Assembly: GCF_016595505.1 (NCBI RefSeq)
Contig: NZ_JAENIL010000037.1
Coordinates: 17,373 to 81,372, forward strand
Source of the DNA: Pelagicoccus mobilis
Lineage (GTDB): Bacteria > Verrucomicrobiota > Verrucomicrobiia > Opitutales > Opitutaceae
Reading direction: 5' to 3'
DNA: 64,000 bases
This document shows positions 1 through 7,414 of this stretch, piece after piece. Position 1 is the stretch's first letter. Every line of letters starts with the position of its first letter. The notes below the pieces were generated by a model that ran no database searches, was not told the origin of the DNA, and was given only the letters and a program-made list of their open reading frames with translations. A program made the position numbers and the translations under genes.

Positions 1-257
1 GGGCCGGTGATCGGTTCGCTATCTTCGTTGTCCCATCGGTGTACGGAGCCTTCGGCCAGGCCGACGAAGTTGGCGACGGTGATGGGGGTCTGGTCGTGGT
101 AGAGCTTGGCGGTGAACTCGCCGCTTGAGGTGGTGAACACTGCGTAGATTCCGTCCTCGGAGGGAGTGAAGGAAATATCCGCTTGGGCGCTATTGGCGAA
201 GAGACCGAGGACCGCGAGTGTGGCGGCGAGTTTTGTGAAAACGTTTCTGACTATCAC
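1..257 (-). CDS. Secreted cyclophilin-type peptidyl-prolyl isomerase, N-terminal part
   Basis: Only the first 85 residues lie in the window; the gene runs off the left edge. Translation from a GTG gives a short basic start, a hydrophobic segment (LAATLAVLGLFANSAQA) that looks like a cleavable signal peptide ending in AQA, and then the beginning of a cyclophilin fold: a strand with the FTTSSGEFTAKLYHDQTP stretch and the family-typical TVANFVGLAEG. Cyclophilins catalyse cis-trans isomerisation of prolyl bonds; a signal peptide places this one in the periplasm or at the outer surface, where it would help fold exported proteins. The start is uncertain: there is no ATG in frame before the upstream stop and no clear ribosome binding site. 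The catalytic arginine and the rest of the domain are outside the window. Confidence 0.82.
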   Translation of the reverse strand, partial: MIVRNVFTKLAATLAVLGLFANSAQADISFTPSEDGIYAVFTTSSGEFTAKLYHDQTPITVANFVGLAEGSVHRWDNEDSEPITG

Positions 258-452
258 TGTGCTGAATGGGAGTTCGAAATTACGTCACGGTGGTGATGTG
301 GGGTGACGCTGCTTTTACGAGCTTGTTCCGATTCTGGCTTCAGGATTTTCAGGTTTTTGAAAGAGAGACCGGGGAAGGGCGGGCAATTGTAAGGTGCATC
401 GCGGTTTTGTGGGACCGGTGCGGTGGGGCGGGGATTGGCGAACCATCGATGT

Positions 453-513
453 GGCCGTTGGGGACCCGACTTCGCTCTATGAGCTACGACGGGCACAGCA
501 ACGGCCGCTACCT
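453..513. repeat. Palindromic intergenic element (REP-like)
   Basis: Inverted repeat GGCCGTTG (453-460) and CAACGGCC (499-506), followed by GCTACCT. It lies directly behind the stop codon of the lipoprotein gene. It belongs to the palindromic family found throughout this window. The rest of the 258-525 gap shows nothing I can name. Confidence 0.6.
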
Positions 514-525
514 GACAACGGCTCG

Positions 526-966
526 CTAGCCGAGCTCTTTCTTGAGTCGGTCGACGAGGTTGGCGATGGCGTCTCCGAGCTTGACGCCTTGGGCGACGTT
601 TCCGTCGTGCCCGGCGAGGTGGAGCTTTACGGCGAGCGACTTGAGGGTCTCGATGGTTGCTAGGGCGGCGAAATTGCCGGGCGCGTTTGCGGCGAGGGCG
701 TCCAGAGTGGGGGTCATCGCGACTTCGAGGTGGTGGAACTCAACGGCTTGGTCGGCGGCGGCTGCGGCTTGGGTGGCGTTCACGAGGGTGTCGAGGTGAG
801 CGAGCAGTTGATTGGTGTCGTAGCCGCTTAGGTCCGCGTTTTCCCAGGGTTGGGTATCGCGAGGGGCGGCGTGGATGTCGTCGGTAGCGGATTTCGAGCA
901 GCCTGCGAGCAGGAGGCCGAGGAGGCTGGCGAGGGCGAGGGGAAGGCGGAGTTTTGGGAAAGGCAT
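526..966 (-). CDS. Small secreted lipoprotein, cytochrome-c'-like helical region
   Basis: 146 residues. The N-terminus (MPFPKLRL, then a hydrophobic run ending LLLAGCSKS) is a lipoprotein signal peptide with lipobox LAGC, so the mature protein should be lipid-anchored at Cys22 or so. The mature part is Ala/Leu-rich and helical, with LDTLVNATQAAAAADQAVEF and LETLKSLAVKLHLAGHDGN-type helices; its four-helix look and spacing resemble small periplasmic helical bundle proteins, but no CXXCH haem motif is present. I do not recognise the family. The reading frame stays open far upstream into the neighbouring phosphatase gene, but the ATG next to the signal peptide is clearly the true start. It lies 11 bases behind the phosphatase stop and is probably co-transcribed with it. 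Confidence 0.72.
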   Translation of the reverse strand: MPFPKLRLPLALASLLGLLLAGCSKSATDDIHAAPRDTQPWENADLSGYDTNQLLAHLDTLVNATQAAAAADQAVEFHHLEVAMTPTLDALAANAPGNFAALATIETLKSLAVKLHLAGHDGNVAQGVKLGDAIANLVDRLKKELG

Positions 967-977
967 TTTGCTTGGGC

Positions 978-1742
978 TTACTGGTTGAGCGTTTGGATGA
1001 CGAGTTCGTGCAGGTCTGGATTGCTGGCGATGCAGGATTCGCCTTTGGCCGGGTTTCCGCCGTACCAGTCTGTGATGACGGCTCCGGCTCCGCGAAGAAC
1101 GGGGACGAGGGCCATGATGTCCCAGGGGTTCATGATGGGGTCGAGCATGATGTCGGCTTTTCCGGTGGCTACGAGGAAGTAGCCGAAGCAGTCGCCCCAG
1201 GTGCGGCAGAATTTGGTTTTGCCGAGGAGCTCGTCGAAGTTGGCTCCGTTTTGGTATTTGGGGATGGATTGGACGTCGGTGGTGAGGACGATGGCGTCGG
1301 AGAGGGGGACGCCGGAGCGGGCGGAGATGGGTTTGGTGTTGCAGTAGGCGTTTTGGTTGTCGCCTGAGAGTCGCTTGTGGATGACGGGGTAGTTGATGCA
1401 GCCGAAGAGGGGTTCGCCGTCTTTGAGCAGCGCGATCATGGTGCCGAAGAGGGGGGTGCCGGCGGTGAAGGTCTTGGTGCCGTCGATGGGGTCGACAACC
1501 CATTGGTAGTCAGCGGATTCGTTGCTGTTGCCGAACTCTTCGCCCATGATTCCGTGTTCGGGGTAGACGGTCTCGATGGCGGCGCGGATCATCTCCTCGG
1601 CTTTGCGGTCGGCGGCGGTCACAGGGGTGTCGTCGCTCTTGGATAGGATCTCGAGATCGGGTGACTCGAAATAGTCCAGAATGATGCGCTCGGTCTCTTT
1701 GCAGAGTTTTCCTGTGAAGGCGTCGAATTCTTCGAATTGCAT
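978..1742 (-). CDS. Inositol monophosphatase family phosphatase (histidinol-phosphatase-like)
   Basis: 254 residues from the ATG chosen here; a TTG eight codons upstream is possible but less likely. Family motifs are intact: the Mg-binding GEEFG near residues 67-71, DPIDGTK near 84-90, and the C-terminal NPWDIMALVPVLRGAGAVITD segment that carries the second metal-binding aspartate. These enzymes hydrolyse small phosphate monoesters with Mg2+ in the cytoplasm. The motif spacing and the DPIDGTKTF and WGDCFGY stretches resemble the HisN type of histidinol-phosphate phosphatase more than SuhB or CysQ, but there are no histidine genes nearby, so the substrate is inferred only. The upstream end is close to the divergent exonuclease gene. 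Confidence 0.85.
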   Translation of the reverse strand: MQFEEFDAFTGKLCKETERIILDYFESPDLEILSKSDDTPVTAADRKAEEMIRAAIETVYPEHGIMGEEFGNSNESADYQWVVDPIDGTKTFTAGTPLFGTMIALLKDGEPLFGCINYPVIHKRLSGDNQNAYCNTKPISARSGVPLSDAIVLTTDVQSIPKYQNGANFDELLGKTKFCRTWGDCFGYFLVATGKADIMLDPIMNPWDIMALVPVLRGAGAVITDWYGGNPAKGESCIASNPDLHELVIQTLNQ

Positions 1743-1856
1743 AAGCCATTCACTGTGAGGGGCCAACCGCTTGGGATAAACATAAAAAGTTTCTTAAGCG
1801 TGTGGGCTTGCTCCTCCACGGTTGCAAAGCGGGGCAAATTGGATTTGCTGCCTCTC

Positions 1857-2528
1857 ATGGATCCTTACTGGGACGACTTGCCAATCCACGTCATCGATTT
1901 CGAGGGCGGCCCGCATTGCGGGATCGTGGAGTATGGGGTGGTCACTCTCAAGGGGTCGCGCATCGAGGACGCTTCGACGCGGCTGTGTTTGCCGAAGGCG
2001 AAGATTTCGCGCAAGGAGCAGGCGACTCATGGGATCAGCAACGAGGCGGTGAGTGGATTGCTGCCGTTTGCGGAGGAGTGGGATCGTTTTGCTCGGCTAA
2101 GGGAGTCGGGTCCGTTGGCGGCTCATTTCGCTTCGGCGGAGAACACGATGCTGAAAGCGGTTTTTCCGTATGCTCGGAGATCCGAGAACTGGATACAGCC
2201 GGGGACTAAGGGCTCGGAGTGGGGACCTTGGATCGATACGGGGTATCTGTATCGGAACTACGGTGACGATGGCTCGACTTTGAAGCTTGAGGATTTGGTG
2301 CATCGCTGGGAGCTGCAGCATGAGCTCGATGAGCTGGCGGCGAAGTATTGCCCGGAGGACCGGCGCCACTACCACTGCGCTTTGTACGATGCTTTGGCGA
2401 GCGCGTTGCTTTTGCTGCTGTATTGCAGCGAGTTGCGTGAGGAGAAGCCGAGCGTGCCGCAGCTTTTGATCGAGAGCCAAGGCAGCGGGGCCCGTCGTCA
2501 GGCGGCGGAGCAGCAGCAGCTGTTTTAG
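1857..2528 (+). CDS. DEDDh-like 3'-5' exonuclease (DnaQ/epsilon superfamily)
   Basis: 223 residues, starting at MDPYWDD; a longer upstream extension in frame looks non-coding. The exonuclease I motif is IDFEGG (Asp14, Glu16). Exonuclease III is the HCALYDA segment (His and Asp with DEDDh spacing). Exonuclease II is unusual: HFASAENTML stands where most relatives have H-N-A-x-F-D, so the aspartate is replaced by glutamate and the Asn by Phe. Such enzymes remove nucleotides from 3' ends of DNA or RNA. The C-terminus ends in a Gln-rich tail (AAEQQQLF). The gene is divergent from the phosphatase. It could act in repair with the nuclease-helicase gene 1.1 kb downstream, but that link is only by proximity. 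Confidence 0.75.
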   Translation: MDPYWDDLPIHVIDFEGGPHCGIVEYGVVTLKGSRIEDASTRLCLPKAKISRKEQATHGISNEAVSGLLPFAEEWDRFARLRESGPLAAHFASAENTMLKAVFPYARRSENWIQPGTKGSEWGPWIDTGYLYRNYGDDGSTLKLEDLVHRWELQHELDELAAKYCPEDRRHYHCALYDALASALLLLLYCSELREEKPSVPQLLIESQGSGARRQAAEQQQLF

Positions 2529-2729
2529 TTGTCGGTTGTTTTTTGGGGAGCTTGGAGAGTTGATTCGGGCTTGGTGGCCTTTTTGCTGTTTGGCGAAGCC
2601 AACCTGACGCGTTTGTTTCAGTCGGTTCTGGTTGTTGGCAACGACGGAGCGTTGCCCTCCGGTTGTTTAGTAATGGTTTGGACTGCATTTTTGTGGCCAT
2701 GGCTGGATTTGCACAATGGATTGCGGTGC

Positions 2730-3599
2730 ATGAGCGAAGTGAGCTGCGTTTTTGAGGATCGGGCCGAGTTGGGTGAAGGCGTTTTTTGGAGCGAGCGGGA
2801 GCAGAGGGTTTTCTGGATCGATATCGTGGGGCAGCGGGTGTGTCGCTTTGATCCGGTAACGGGCTTGAACGAGTCGGTTTCGGTCGGGCAGGAAGTGGGT
2901 ACGGTCGTTGAGGCGAAGTCGGGGGGCTTGCTGGCGGCTTTGAAGGATGGGGTGTACGCTTTGGGTTTCGAGTCGGGCGAGCTGAGAAAATGTTGCGATC
3001 CGATGGAGGGGAACGCGGATAACCGCTTGAACGACGGGAAGGCGGGGCCGGACGGGCGTTTTTACGTGGGCGGTCTTGGCGATGAGGGGAAGCAACATCT
3101 TTATCGTATCGATCGAAACACTACGGATTTCGCTAGAATTGAAGATGGGATATCAATCTCCAATGGCTTGGCTTGGAGTTCTGACGATCGCACTTTCTAC
3201 TACATCGATACGCCTCAGGACGTGGTCTGGGCTTACGACTTTGACGGTGAAACGGGCTCGATTTCGAACCGCCGGGTTGCGGTTGACGTGAAGGGCGTTA
3301 GCGGCGCTCCCGATGGCATGACGATTGATGCCGAGGGGATGCTGTGGGTTGCGTTTTGGGATGGTTGGTGTGTCCGGCGCTACGATCCGAACTCAGGTGA
3401 GCTGCTGCGGGAAATCCGTTTGCCGGCGGCTCGGGTTACTTGCTGCGGGTTCGGCGGGAAGGACTTGGACACGCTCTACATCACAACCGCGCGAGGCTGG
3501 CTGGAGGATGCTGAGCTGGAGAAGCAGCCGTTGGCGGGTAGTTTGTTTGCGGTGAAGCCGGGCGTGAAGGGCGTGCCTTCGTTTTTGTTTGGGGAGTGA
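2730..3599 (+). CDS. SMP-30/gluconolactonase family hydrolase
   Basis: 289 residues from MSEVSCVFEDR. Six-bladed beta-propeller signature: ELGEGVFW with the first metal-ligand glutamate, NRLNDGKAGPDGRFYVG, SNGLAWSSDDRTFYYIDT, and GAPDGMTIDAEGMLWVAFW carrying the Asn and Asp metal ligands and active-site aspartate. The family opens sugar lactones (for example gluconolactone, L-arabinonolactone) with a divalent metal in the cytoplasm. A longer frame upstream exists, but its predicted residues are not family-like, so the start is set at the ATG before the first motif. I see nothing else in the 200 bases between the exonuclease stop and this start. No sugar operon lies alongside, so the exact lactone is unknown. 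Confidence 0.85.
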   Translation: MSEVSCVFEDRAELGEGVFWSEREQRVFWIDIVGQRVCRFDPVTGLNESVSVGQEVGTVVEAKSGGLLAALKDGVYALGFESGELRKCCDPMEGNADNRLNDGKAGPDGRFYVGGLGDEGKQHLYRIDRNTTDFARIEDGISISNGLAWSSDDRTFYYIDTPQDVVWAYDFDGETGSISNRRVAVDVKGVSGAPDGMTIDAEGMLWVAFWDGWCVRRYDPNSGELLREIRLPAARVTCCGFGGKDLDTLYITTARGWLEDAELEKQPLAGSLFAVKPGVKGVPSFLFGE

Positions 3600-3613
3600 G
3601 GGTGAATGAATGG

Positions 3614-3637
3614 CGTGGCGCCGCGGCCACGTCCTAC
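3614..3637. repeat. Palindromic intergenic element (REP-like)
   Basis: CGTGGC, loop GCCGCG, GCCACG, then TCCTACC. Sits between two convergent stop codons (SMP-30 gene and helicase gene), where it could serve as a two-way terminator. Confidence 0.55.
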
Positions 3638-6081
3638 CTTTGTTCTTCGGAGGAGCCGATCCACTGCTTTAGTTCTTCGTCTGTTTGGATGTAATTTTTG
3701 GATCGATACAGGGGATCGAGTAGCCGCTTCGTCTTTGGATCGGCGAAGCGTTGGCAGTGGAGCAGGGCCTTGACTTTGTGTTCTGGGGAGCGGACGAGGC
3801 GGCCTAGGGCTTGATTCACTTTTTGGATGCCGGGATTGAGGTAGGCGCGTTCGAAGCCGTTGTTGCCGAGCCGTTCGTGGTGCTCGCGTTTGCTTTCTTG
3901 GATGACGTTCATCTCGGGGAGGGCGGGGCTGACTATGATGGCGGAGCCGGCTTTTCCGCCGAGGGTGTCGACGCCTTCGGCGTAGGAGGAGCCGAGGATG
4001 AGGATGAGCGCGTCGTGGAATGCGAGGGTTTCTTCGAGGTAGGCGTTGCGGTCGGCGAGGGAGCCGCCGGAGCGGGGCTGGAGGGCGACGCGTAGGAAGG
4101 GGTGTTTGAGCTGGAGCGTTTCGTAGGCTTGTTTGGCGTAGGCGTAGCTGGGGAAAAAGGCGACTGCGGGGCCGGCGTTTTCGGCGGCGGTGGCGATGGT
4201 TTGGGCGGTGGTTTGGAGGTGGGCGGATCGGGTTTTGTAGCGGGTGTCGACGCGGAGGTCGATGGCGACGTCGTAGGCGTTTTCGCGCCAGGGGGCTGGG
4301 GGGGATAGGTGTTGCGTTTGGAGTGTGGAGTGTGGAGTTGGGGGGAGGCCGATTTCGTCGAGGTAGGAGTCGAGGGGATTGAGGGTGGCGGAGAGGAAGA
4401 GGGCGGCGTTGTATTGGGAAAGCTGTGACGCGATGAGCTTTGAGGCGTCGATGCATTCTAGGCGAATAGCGCCGGGGGTGGGGGTCCAGGTTTGGAAGGT
4501 GAGCTCGGGGGCGTTTTTGTCGGGGCGGGTGGACGCTATTTGAAAGAGGAGTTCGAGGGTGTCGGGTTGGAGGTCTTCGTAGGGTAGCGGCTCTTCGTTT
4601 AGGGAGGAGGCGATTTGCTGGATATTGTGTTTGAAGTCGAGGGCGACGGTGTCGCTGAGGTTTTGGGCGCTAGGCTTGGGGGATTTTGAGTCGGGGGAGG
4701 CTTCGGTGAGGATGGAGGCGAGTAGTTTGAGTTTTGCGCGGAGGGAGCGGGAGGCGTTGGCCTGGGATAGGTCTTCGATGGCGGCGTAGACGGAGAGGGC
4801 CTGGAATTCGCAGGAGTAGGTGGATTGGACGCGTGAGGGGAGGTTGTGGGCTTCGTCGATGATGAGGAAGGTGCGGGCGGGGTCGAAGTCGACTTGCTCT
4901 GAAAGCAGGCGGGCGGAGGCGGGGGAGAAGAGGTAGTTGTAGTCGCCGATCCAGATGTCTCGCTGGCCGAGTCCGGCTCGCATGATTTCGTAGGGGCAGA
5001 TTCCGGTGAGTCGTCCTTCGGCTTGCAGGGTCTCGAGGTCGAGCTCGTCTTGGGAAAGTAGATACAGGCGTTGGAGGCCGGAGCGTTTCCACTTCTCGTG
5101 GAGTTCGGCTAGGTAGGGGCAGGTTTGGCGGGAGCAGCGGAACTCGTGGTGGATGCAGTGCTCTTGTTTGTTGCGAATGTGCCAGAAGGTGGCTGGGGGT
5201 GAGGTGCTAGGTTCTGGACTCTGGGTTTTTGGGGCCTGAGATTTTTGGAGGAGGGCTTTGAGGCGGGTGAGGGCTTCGGTCTGGCCGGTGGATTTGGAGG
5301 TGAGGTAGAGGACGCGGTCGCATTGGCCGGCGGCGAGGCGTCGGGCGGCGTACTCCCAGGCGACTCCGGTTTTTCCGTAGCCGGTGGGGGCTTCGAGCAG
5401 GGTGATCTTGGCTTGGTTGAAGGCGTGATCGAGTCGCTCTTGGATATCTTCCTGACCGGGGCGGGGCGTTTCGTAGACGGGCTTTACGGTGAGCGAGCGT
5501 AGGCGGGCGAGGCGTTCTTGCTTGGATTCGAGAAAGTCGACGAGGGCGTCGAGCTGGTCGACGAGCATGGCGTCGTATTGTTTGTCGAGGCGGAGGCTTT
5601 GGGTGAGGCCGGAGCCGATTTCGACGAAGAGGAGCTCGAGGGTGAAGTTGGGTTCCGGGTTAGCTAGGGCGGAGGGCGATTCGCGGAGCATCAGCTCGCG
5701 GTAAGTGAGGAGCTGGAGGGGGTAGCTGAGGTAGCGTTCGAGGAGGGTGTCGCGGCTGAGGGGCAGGGGTTCGGAGACCGTCTTGATCTCGCGGAGGTGG
5801 AGTTGGGTGTTGGGTGCTGGGGATTGCTTGAGTTGGTCGATTCGGCCTTTGAGGCGGAGGGTCCAGTTTCGCCAGCGGAGGTTGCCGGAGATTTGGACTT
5901 CGTCTTGCATGCCCTCTCCGGCTTCGGCGGATTCTTTTTGGATGCGTTGATGCCATTCGGTGCCGAGCTGAGCCCTCCAGACGGCGGAGACGCCGCCGAA
6001 GCCTGGGGTCGCGTAGGGCGTGAAGGAGGCGAACTCTCCTACGCTGAGCGTTACTGTTCGGTTGGGGGCGTCGATGTGCAT
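3634..6081 (-). CDS. Cas4-like nuclease fused to XPD/DinG-type DNA helicase
   Basis: 815 residues. The N-terminal 150 or so look like a RecB/Cas4-type PD-(D/E)XK nuclease: Asp82 in GRID, Glu98-x-Lys100 in LREIK, and a QxxxY motif at Gln123-Tyr127 (PLQLLTY). Then comes a superfamily 2 helicase of the Rad3/XPD/DinG group: Walker A TGYGKT near 233-238, four cysteines at about 309, 316, 321 and 362 in the position of the XPD iron-sulphur cluster, DEAH at 409-412, LSATLNPL, and C-terminal SYAEGVDTLGGKAG and QALGRLVRSPE. It should unwind 5'-tailed or structured DNA and may cut it, in repair or recombination. The start is at MHIDAPN. No cas or addAB genes are nearby, so this is not a CRISPR helicase. 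Confidence 0.87.
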   Translation of the reverse strand: MHIDAPNRTVTLSVGEFASFTPYATPGFGGVSAVWRAQLGTEWHQRIQKESAEAGEGMQDEVQISGNLRWRNWTLRLKGRIDQLKQSPAPNTQLHLREIKTVSEPLPLSRDTLLERYLSYPLQLLTYRELMLRESPSALANPEPNFTLELLFVEIGSGLTQSLRLDKQYDAMLVDQLDALVDFLESKQERLARLRSLTVKPVYETPRPGQEDIQERLDHAFNQAKITLLEAPTGYGKTGVAWEYAARRLAAGQCDRVLYLTSKSTGQTEALTRLKALLQKSQAPKTQSPEPSTSPPATFWHIRNKQEHCIHHEFRCSRQTCPYLAELHEKWKRSGLQRLYLLSQDELDLETLQAEGRLTGICPYEIMRAGLGQRDIWIGDYNYLFSPASARLLSEQVDFDPARTFLIIDEAHNLPSRVQSTYSCEFQALSVYAAIEDLSQANASRSLRAKLKLLASILTEASPDSKSPKPSAQNLSDTVALDFKHNIQQIASSLNEEPLPYEDLQPDTLELLFQIASTRPDKNAPELTFQTWTPTPGAIRLECIDASKLIASQLSQYNAALFLSATLNPLDSYLDEIGLPPTPHSTLQTQHLSPPAPWRENAYDVAIDLRVDTRYKTRSAHLQTTAQTIATAAENAGPAVAFFPSYAYAKQAYETLQLKHPFLRVALQPRSGGSLADRNAYLEETLAFHDALILILGSSYAEGVDTLGGKAGSAIIVSPALPEMNVIQESKREHHERLGNNGFERAYLNPGIQKVNQALGRLVRSPEHKVKALLHCQRFADPKTKRLLDPLYRSKNYIQTDEELKQWIGSSEEQR

Positions 6082-6083
6082 CT

Positions 6084-6122
6084 GGGGTGGTATGAAGGAT
6101 GAGGTATGGAGGATGAGGAAGC
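6084..6122. repeat. GATGAGG-type purine-rich tract upstream of helicase gene
   Basis: Purine-rich on this strand, with repeated ATGAAGGATGAGG and GGAGGATGAGG units; pyrimidine-rich on the helicase sense strand. Similar tracts lie directly before two other minus-strand genes (near 7306 and 23829). A partly inverted partner, CATCCTTCATATTTCATAC, follows 20 bases further on (to about 6168). Confidence 0.5.
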
Positions 6123-6229
6123 TTGGATTTTGGAAATCTCATTGGTCATCCTTCATATTTCATACTTTTTGGGGCTGCGTTGGGGAGAATTTTAGCTAGA
6201 GTGCTGTCTCGTCGATTAAGTTACTTGTT

Positions 6230-6724
6230 ATGAAGATCTTTTCTGTTTTGGCAGTGGTTGTTTTGAGCCCGTTTTTTTGTGCAGCGTCAGACTACATGGA
6301 CAGCGTGTTGACGAACTTGCAGGGAGTGGGGCTGGAGATTCGGGAACTGAACGTGCAGTCGGATATTTTCAAGCTGGAGTACCAGGATATCGAATCTCAT
6401 GCCTTGGAAACTTTGCAGCGTTTCGACGTGCGTTTGCTGACGGCCATGGAGCTGGATGTGATGCCGGGGCAACCCTATTTGGAGATTTCGATCGACGTGG
6501 CTCACGCGCAGGGGCCGAGCCACTTGTACATGGTGAAGCTGGAGCTGCGGGAGATGGCTAAGCTGGAACGTCCGCGCGATCGTGTGGTGACGATGTCTTT
6601 GCCGACTTGGGAGCGCAAGGTGATGGGAGTGGCGAACCGGCCGGAGGCGTTGACCGAGGAGTTGGATCGTTTGCTACGGCTGTTCTCGGACGAGTTTCAC
6701 ATGCATAATGTGAAGGAGGAGTGA
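6230..6724 (+). CDS. Small secreted protein of unknown function
   Basis: 164 residues. A clear signal peptide (MKIFSVLAVVVLSPFFCAASD) precedes a mixed alpha/beta domain with an acidic, Leu-rich composition. Short segments such as QPYLEISIDVAHAQG and HLYMVKLELREMAKL alternate in the way of a small beta sheet packed by helices. The last third (LTEELDRLLRLFSDEFHMHNV) is a helix. The pattern recalls periplasmic domains that measure or bind something, but I recognise no family. It stands alone between the divergent helicase gene and a convergent reductase gene, with repeat elements behind its stop. Confidence 0.65.
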   Translation: MKIFSVLAVVVLSPFFCAASDYMDSVLTNLQGVGLEIRELNVQSDIFKLEYQDIESHALETLQRFDVRLLTAMELDVMPGQPYLEISIDVAHAQGPSHLYMVKLELREMAKLERPRDRVVTMSLPTWERKVMGVANRPEALTEELDRLLRLFSDEFHMHNVKEE

Positions 6725-6725
6725 T

Positions 6726-6794
6726 GTGGTAGCAGCCGTTTTCTCAACGGCCATAATCATCGGAGGGTGCCCGTTGGGGACAACGGGCTCTACC
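6726..6794. repeat. Double palindromic element (REP-like)
   Basis: Two hairpins in a row: GCCGTT-TTCTC-AACGGC (6735-6751), then GCCCGTTG-GGGA-CAACGGGC (6769-6788) followed by TCTACCT. It fills the gap between two convergent stop codons. Confidence 0.65.
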
Positions 6795-7305
6795 TGTACT
6801 TTAGCAGGAGCGTGTTTTGCGAAAGGGGACGCGTTTCCTTGAGTTCGAAGGCGATTTCATGTGGGGCTGAAAAAATGGGGGTGCCGCCTCCGAAGAGCAT
6901 GGGTTCGAGGGTGAGCCATAGCTCGTCGACGAGACCGGCTTTGAGGAAGGCAGTGTAGATCTCGCCTCCACCGAGGAGGGCGGTGCGATGGCGTCCGCGT
7001 TGGGTGAGCTCGGCGAGGATCTCTGAGGGGGGCTGGTCTGTGAATTCGATGAGCTCGGGGCGGTGGTCGCTGGCGTGATTGCCCGGGTCGCGGGTGACTA
7101 TTTTTCGCAGGTAGCGGGTTGTATCCGAATTTAGGATGCGTTGGCGGAGAGTGTCGTAGGTTTTCCGTCCCATGATGAGGGAGTCGAAGTCCTTGAGGGC
7201 GGAGCGGAGAAACTGCGCGTCGGATTCGCTGCAGAAGTCGGTCCCGGATTGGCCGGGGCGGGCGATGTATCCGTCGAGGGACTGTGCGGCGATGAGGGTG
7301 AGCAT
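6790..7305 (-). CDS. RibD/dihydrofolate reductase family reductase
   Basis: 171 residues from MLTLIAAQSLDGYIA. The start is chosen because family members begin exactly there; the frame upstream consists of a repeat tract. Family marks are the N-terminal strand with SLDGYIA, IMGRKTYDTL at about 43-52, TALLGGGEIYTAFLKAGLVDE with the nucleotide-binding glycines, and LFGGGTPIF. These proteins use NADPH to reduce a pterin or pyrimidine-type substrate in the cytoplasm. Members are either the RibD C-terminal reductase of riboflavin synthesis or DHFR-like enzymes of unknown substrate. No deaminase domain or riboflavin gene is next to it, so I would not name it ribD or folA. Confidence 0.82.
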   Translation of the reverse strand: MLTLIAAQSLDGYIARPGQSGTDFCSESDAQFLRSALKDFDSLIMGRKTYDTLRQRILNSDTTRYLRKIVTRDPGNHASDHRPELIEFTDQPPSEILAELTQRGRHRTALLGGGEIYTAFLKAGLVDELWLTLEPMLFGGGTPIFSAPHEIAFELKETRPLSQNTLLLKYR

Positions 7306-7348
7306 GGTTGGGAAGGATGAGGGATGAAGTAGGAAGGAGGAAAGTGGG
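7306..7348. repeat. GATGAGG-type purine-rich tract upstream of reductase gene
   Basis: GGAAGGATGAGGGATGAAG followed by TAGGAAGGAGGAAAG; on the gene's sense strand it reads CTTCATCC/CTTCCTAC. Second copy of the tract type also found before the helicase and fabV genes. Confidence 0.5.
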
Positions 7349-7414
7349 AAATGAAATTTGTGGGTGTCTTGGGGCTTGATTTGGGAAATGGGGGCTGGGT
7401 AGTGTGCGTGGCTT

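Noticed and set aside
978..1503. Upstream extension of the small lipoprotein frame into the phosphatase gene
   Set aside because: The extra residues are an out-of-frame translation of the phosphatase; the signal peptide marks the true start at 966.
3634..6081. Helicase as part of a type IV CRISPR system (DinG/Csf4-like)
   Set aside because: No csf or other cas genes and no CRISPR array are in the window.
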